Shown here: positions 61,881 to 64,000 of the stretch, piece by piece
Position numbering within the stretch: the stretch's first letter is position 1
Layout of the letters: every line of letters starts with the position of its first letter
Source: Antedon mediterranea
Taxonomy: Eukaryota; Echinodermata; Crinoidea; Comatulida; Antedonidae
Direction: 5' to 3'
Assembly: GCF_964355755.1 (NCBI RefSeq)
Contig: NC_092673.1
Location: 10,547,001-10,611,000 of the forward strand
DNA length: 64,000 nucleotides
Position numbers and translations under genes: made by a program
Notes under the pieces: generated by a model
What the model was told of the DNA's origin: nothing
The model's database searches: none
Seen by the model: the letters and a program-made list of their open reading frames with translations, nothing else

Positions 61881-63956
61881 GATACACAGAGACTTAAGAA
61901 TAAGCATACAACATCATTTTCTGGCATATAAACATTTTATTGGAAAAATGAACATTCTAAACGTGTAACCTGCATGTGATTGTGGATATGTATAAGTTAG
62001 ACGCAGATTTTATTATTCTAATATCACATGGATGCTCAGGAAAAAGCTCATGGCAGGTCTAAAACACCGCCCAGAGCAGCCCATGTAAATGCAAGGTGGA
62101 CGCAAGAATGTTCACTCTTCCAAAAGAAAGACACGAACAGATGTATTTGAACCAAAACAGTAGGCCCCGCTCGGCGAACTGGTATGATGAAGGATAGAAT
62201 GCATTGCCACTTATAATACGGTAATGCGGAAAACACTGCCTGAGCAGATGGCGAGAACACGTTAATTGCTGAAACAGAATAATCGTATTAATATCGTATT
62301 TGGAAACGTTTTAGACAATTTTGAACATTTCGACAAAACTTTTTTACACAAAACATCAAATTGTACAAAATAGCTTCAAATCGCATTTGGAGACGTTTTA
62401 GACCATTTTGAGCATTGCAATGAAACTTTTCACACAAAATATAAAATTGTACAAAATAGCTTAAAATCACAGTTGAAACCGTTTTTGAGCATTTTGAGCA
62501 TTTCGATAAAACTTTTCACACAAAAACATCAAAGTGCACAAAATAGCTTCAAATCGCATTTGGAGACGTTTTAGACTATTTTGAGCATTTCGATAAAACT
62601 TTTTTACACAAAATATCAAAATGTACAATTTAGCTTCACATCGCATTTCGAGGCGTTTTAGACCATTTTGTGTATTTCGATGAAACTTGGTTACACAAAA
62701 ACAACAAAGTTCTTAAAATCCCATTTGAAACCGTTTAGACCATTTTGAGCATTTCGATAAAACTTTTCACACAAAAACATCAAAGTGCACAAAATAGCTT
62801 AACATCGTATTTCGAGGCGTTTTAGACCATTTTGTGTATTTCGATGAAACTTGGTTACACAAAAACATCAAAGTTCTTAAAATCACATTTGAAAACGTTT
62901 TAAACCATTTTGAACATTTCGACAAAACTTTTTCACACAAAACATCAAATTGTACAACATAGCTTCAAATCACATTTGAAACCGTTTTAGACCATTTTGA
63001 GCATTTCGATAAAACTTTTCAAACAAAAACATCAAAGGGCACAAAATAGCTTCAAATCGCATTTGCAGACGTTTAAACATCAAATTGTACAAAATAGCTT
63101 CAAATCGCATTTGGAGACGTTTTAGACCAATTTGAGCATTTCGATAAAACTTTTTCACACAAAACATCAAAATGTAGAAAATAGCTTAAAATCACATTTG
63201 AAACCGTTTTAGACCATTTTGAGCATTTCGATAAAACTTTTCACACAAAAACATCAAAGGGCACAAAATAGCTTAACATCGTATTTGGAAACGTTTTAGA
63301 CCTTTTTGAGCATTTCGATAAAACTTTTTCACACAAAACATCAAATTGTACGAAATAGCTTCAAATCGCATTTGGAAACGTTTAAACATCAAATTGTACA
63401 AAATAGCTTCAAATCGCATTTGGAGACATTTTAGACCATTTTGAGCATTTCGATAAAACTTTTTCACACAAAACATAAAAATGTAGAAAATAGCTTAAAA
63501 TCACATTTGGAGACGTTTAAAAATCAAATTGTACAAAATAGCTTTAAATCGCATTTTGATACACAGAGACTTAAGAATAAGCATACAACATCATTTTCTG
63601 GCATATAAACATTTTATTGGAAAAATGAACATTCTAAACGTGTAACCTGCATGTGATTGTGGATATGTATAAGTTAGACGCAGATTTTATTATTCTAATA
63701 TCACATGGATGCTCAGGAAAAAGCTCATGGCAGGTCTAAAACACCGCCCAGAGCAGCCCATGTAAATGCAAGGTGGACGCAAGAATGTTCACTCTTCCAA
63801 AAGAAAGACACGAACAGATGTATTTGAACCAAAACAGTAGGCCCCGCTCGGCGAACTGGTATGATGAAGGATAGAATGCATTGCCACTTATAATACGGTA
63901 ATGCGGAAAACACTGCCTGAGCAGATGGCGAGAACACGTTAATTGCTGAAACAGAA
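60611..63956. repeat. 1677-bp tandem duplication (satellite plus unique segment)
   Basis: Sequence from about 60611 to 62279 is repeated from 62288 to 63956 at a constant offset of 1677 bp. I noticed no differences between the copies in the stretches compared. Each copy has about 1.27 kb of inverted 86-bp satellite followed by about 400 bp of unique DNA. Near-identity implies a very recent duplication, or an assembly artefact. Confidence 0.88.
61881..62281. other. Unidentified unique segment, copy 1
   Basis: About 400 bp of non-satellite DNA begins near GATACACAGAGACTTAAG and ends GCTGAAACAGAA. It is less AT-rich than the array and includes CACTGCCTGAGCAGATGG near its end. An open frame on the minus strand (62260-62048) is not similar to any family I recognise. 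It could be a fragment of another repeat or of an exon. Confidence 0.5.
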
Positions 63957-64000
63957 GGCACTGCCTGAGCAGATGCCTGTAACCTTAATACAAACAGGAA
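63558..64000. other. Unidentified unique segment, copy 2, to window end
   Basis: Same as copy 1 up to about 63956. It then continues with a second CACTGCCTGAGCAGATG (63959-63975) and CTGTAACCTTAATAC, which copy 1 lacks. The 17-bp word therefore occurs twice about 48 bp apart, suggesting another duplication boundary or tandem unit continuing beyond the window. Confidence 0.5.

Noticed and set aside
62048-62260. 70-codon minus-strand frame, repeated at 63725-63961
   Set aside because: No recognised family; duplication with the 1677-bp unit explains its recurrence, so repetition is not evidence of selection.

Overview
This is eukaryotic, repeat-dominated genomic DNA. It contains no ordinary host gene that I can support. 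LINE tails, a Polinton/Maverick-type cluster, a Ngaro-type tyrosine-recombinase retrotransposon and frequent TAGGCCTA-type words suggest a marine invertebrate, perhaps a deuterostome such as an echinoderm. That taxon guess is weak.

Layout. (1) Positions 1-36753 are one pyrimidine-rich satellite with a monomer of about 19 bp (TGATCTATCTCTCTCTCGC). It is broken by a 100-N assembly gap at 27848-27947. Left of the gap the monomers are arranged in nested higher-order repeats (about 0.84, 1.8-2.8, 4.1 and 4.6 kb). Right of the gap the monomer often carries an extra TCTA and the higher-order spacing changes. (2) A 5'-truncated LINE tail (36754-37262) sits inside the array, which resumes to 37464. 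(3) From 37465 to about 40540, on the minus strand, lies a decayed Polinton/Maverick-like cluster. In transcription order it has a TATA promoter, a PC4-like single-strand-DNA-binding protein (frame-shifted), a retroviral-type integrase with chromodomain (5' frame break, second catalytic Asp changed to His), a probable minor-capsid-type protein, and a small basic protein whose end is cut by the satellite. (4) 40541-45369 is AT-rich and gene-free. It holds a short tandem repeat, a tRNA-Glu-like sequence and further LINE tail fragments.

(5) 45370-63557 is built on a second satellite with a unit of about 86-87 bp. Its forward-oriented part is split by two insertions: a 2.28-kb insert with a 4-bp AACC target duplication (46155-48436), and a 7.0-kb Ngaro-type element (48841-55879) with textbook split direct repeats in the order A1-internal-B1-A2-B2. 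Inside the Ngaro element are a 913-bp MULE-like MITE with 9-bp target duplication, a 45-bp minisatellite, degenerate Gag-like/RT/RNase H/tyrosine recombinase reading frames, and a 110-bp tandem repeat rich in imperfect palindromes. At about 56369 the 86-bp satellite flips orientation and continues inverted. (6) 60611-63956 is a tandem duplication with period 1677 bp, containing satellite plus about 400 bp of unidentified unique DNA.

The coding remnants all belong to mobile elements and all look inactive in this copy. The points most worth pursuing are the association of a PC4-like gene with the Polinton-type integrase/capsid cluster, the strongly palindromic terminal repeats of the Ngaro element, and the satellite's higher-order architecture.
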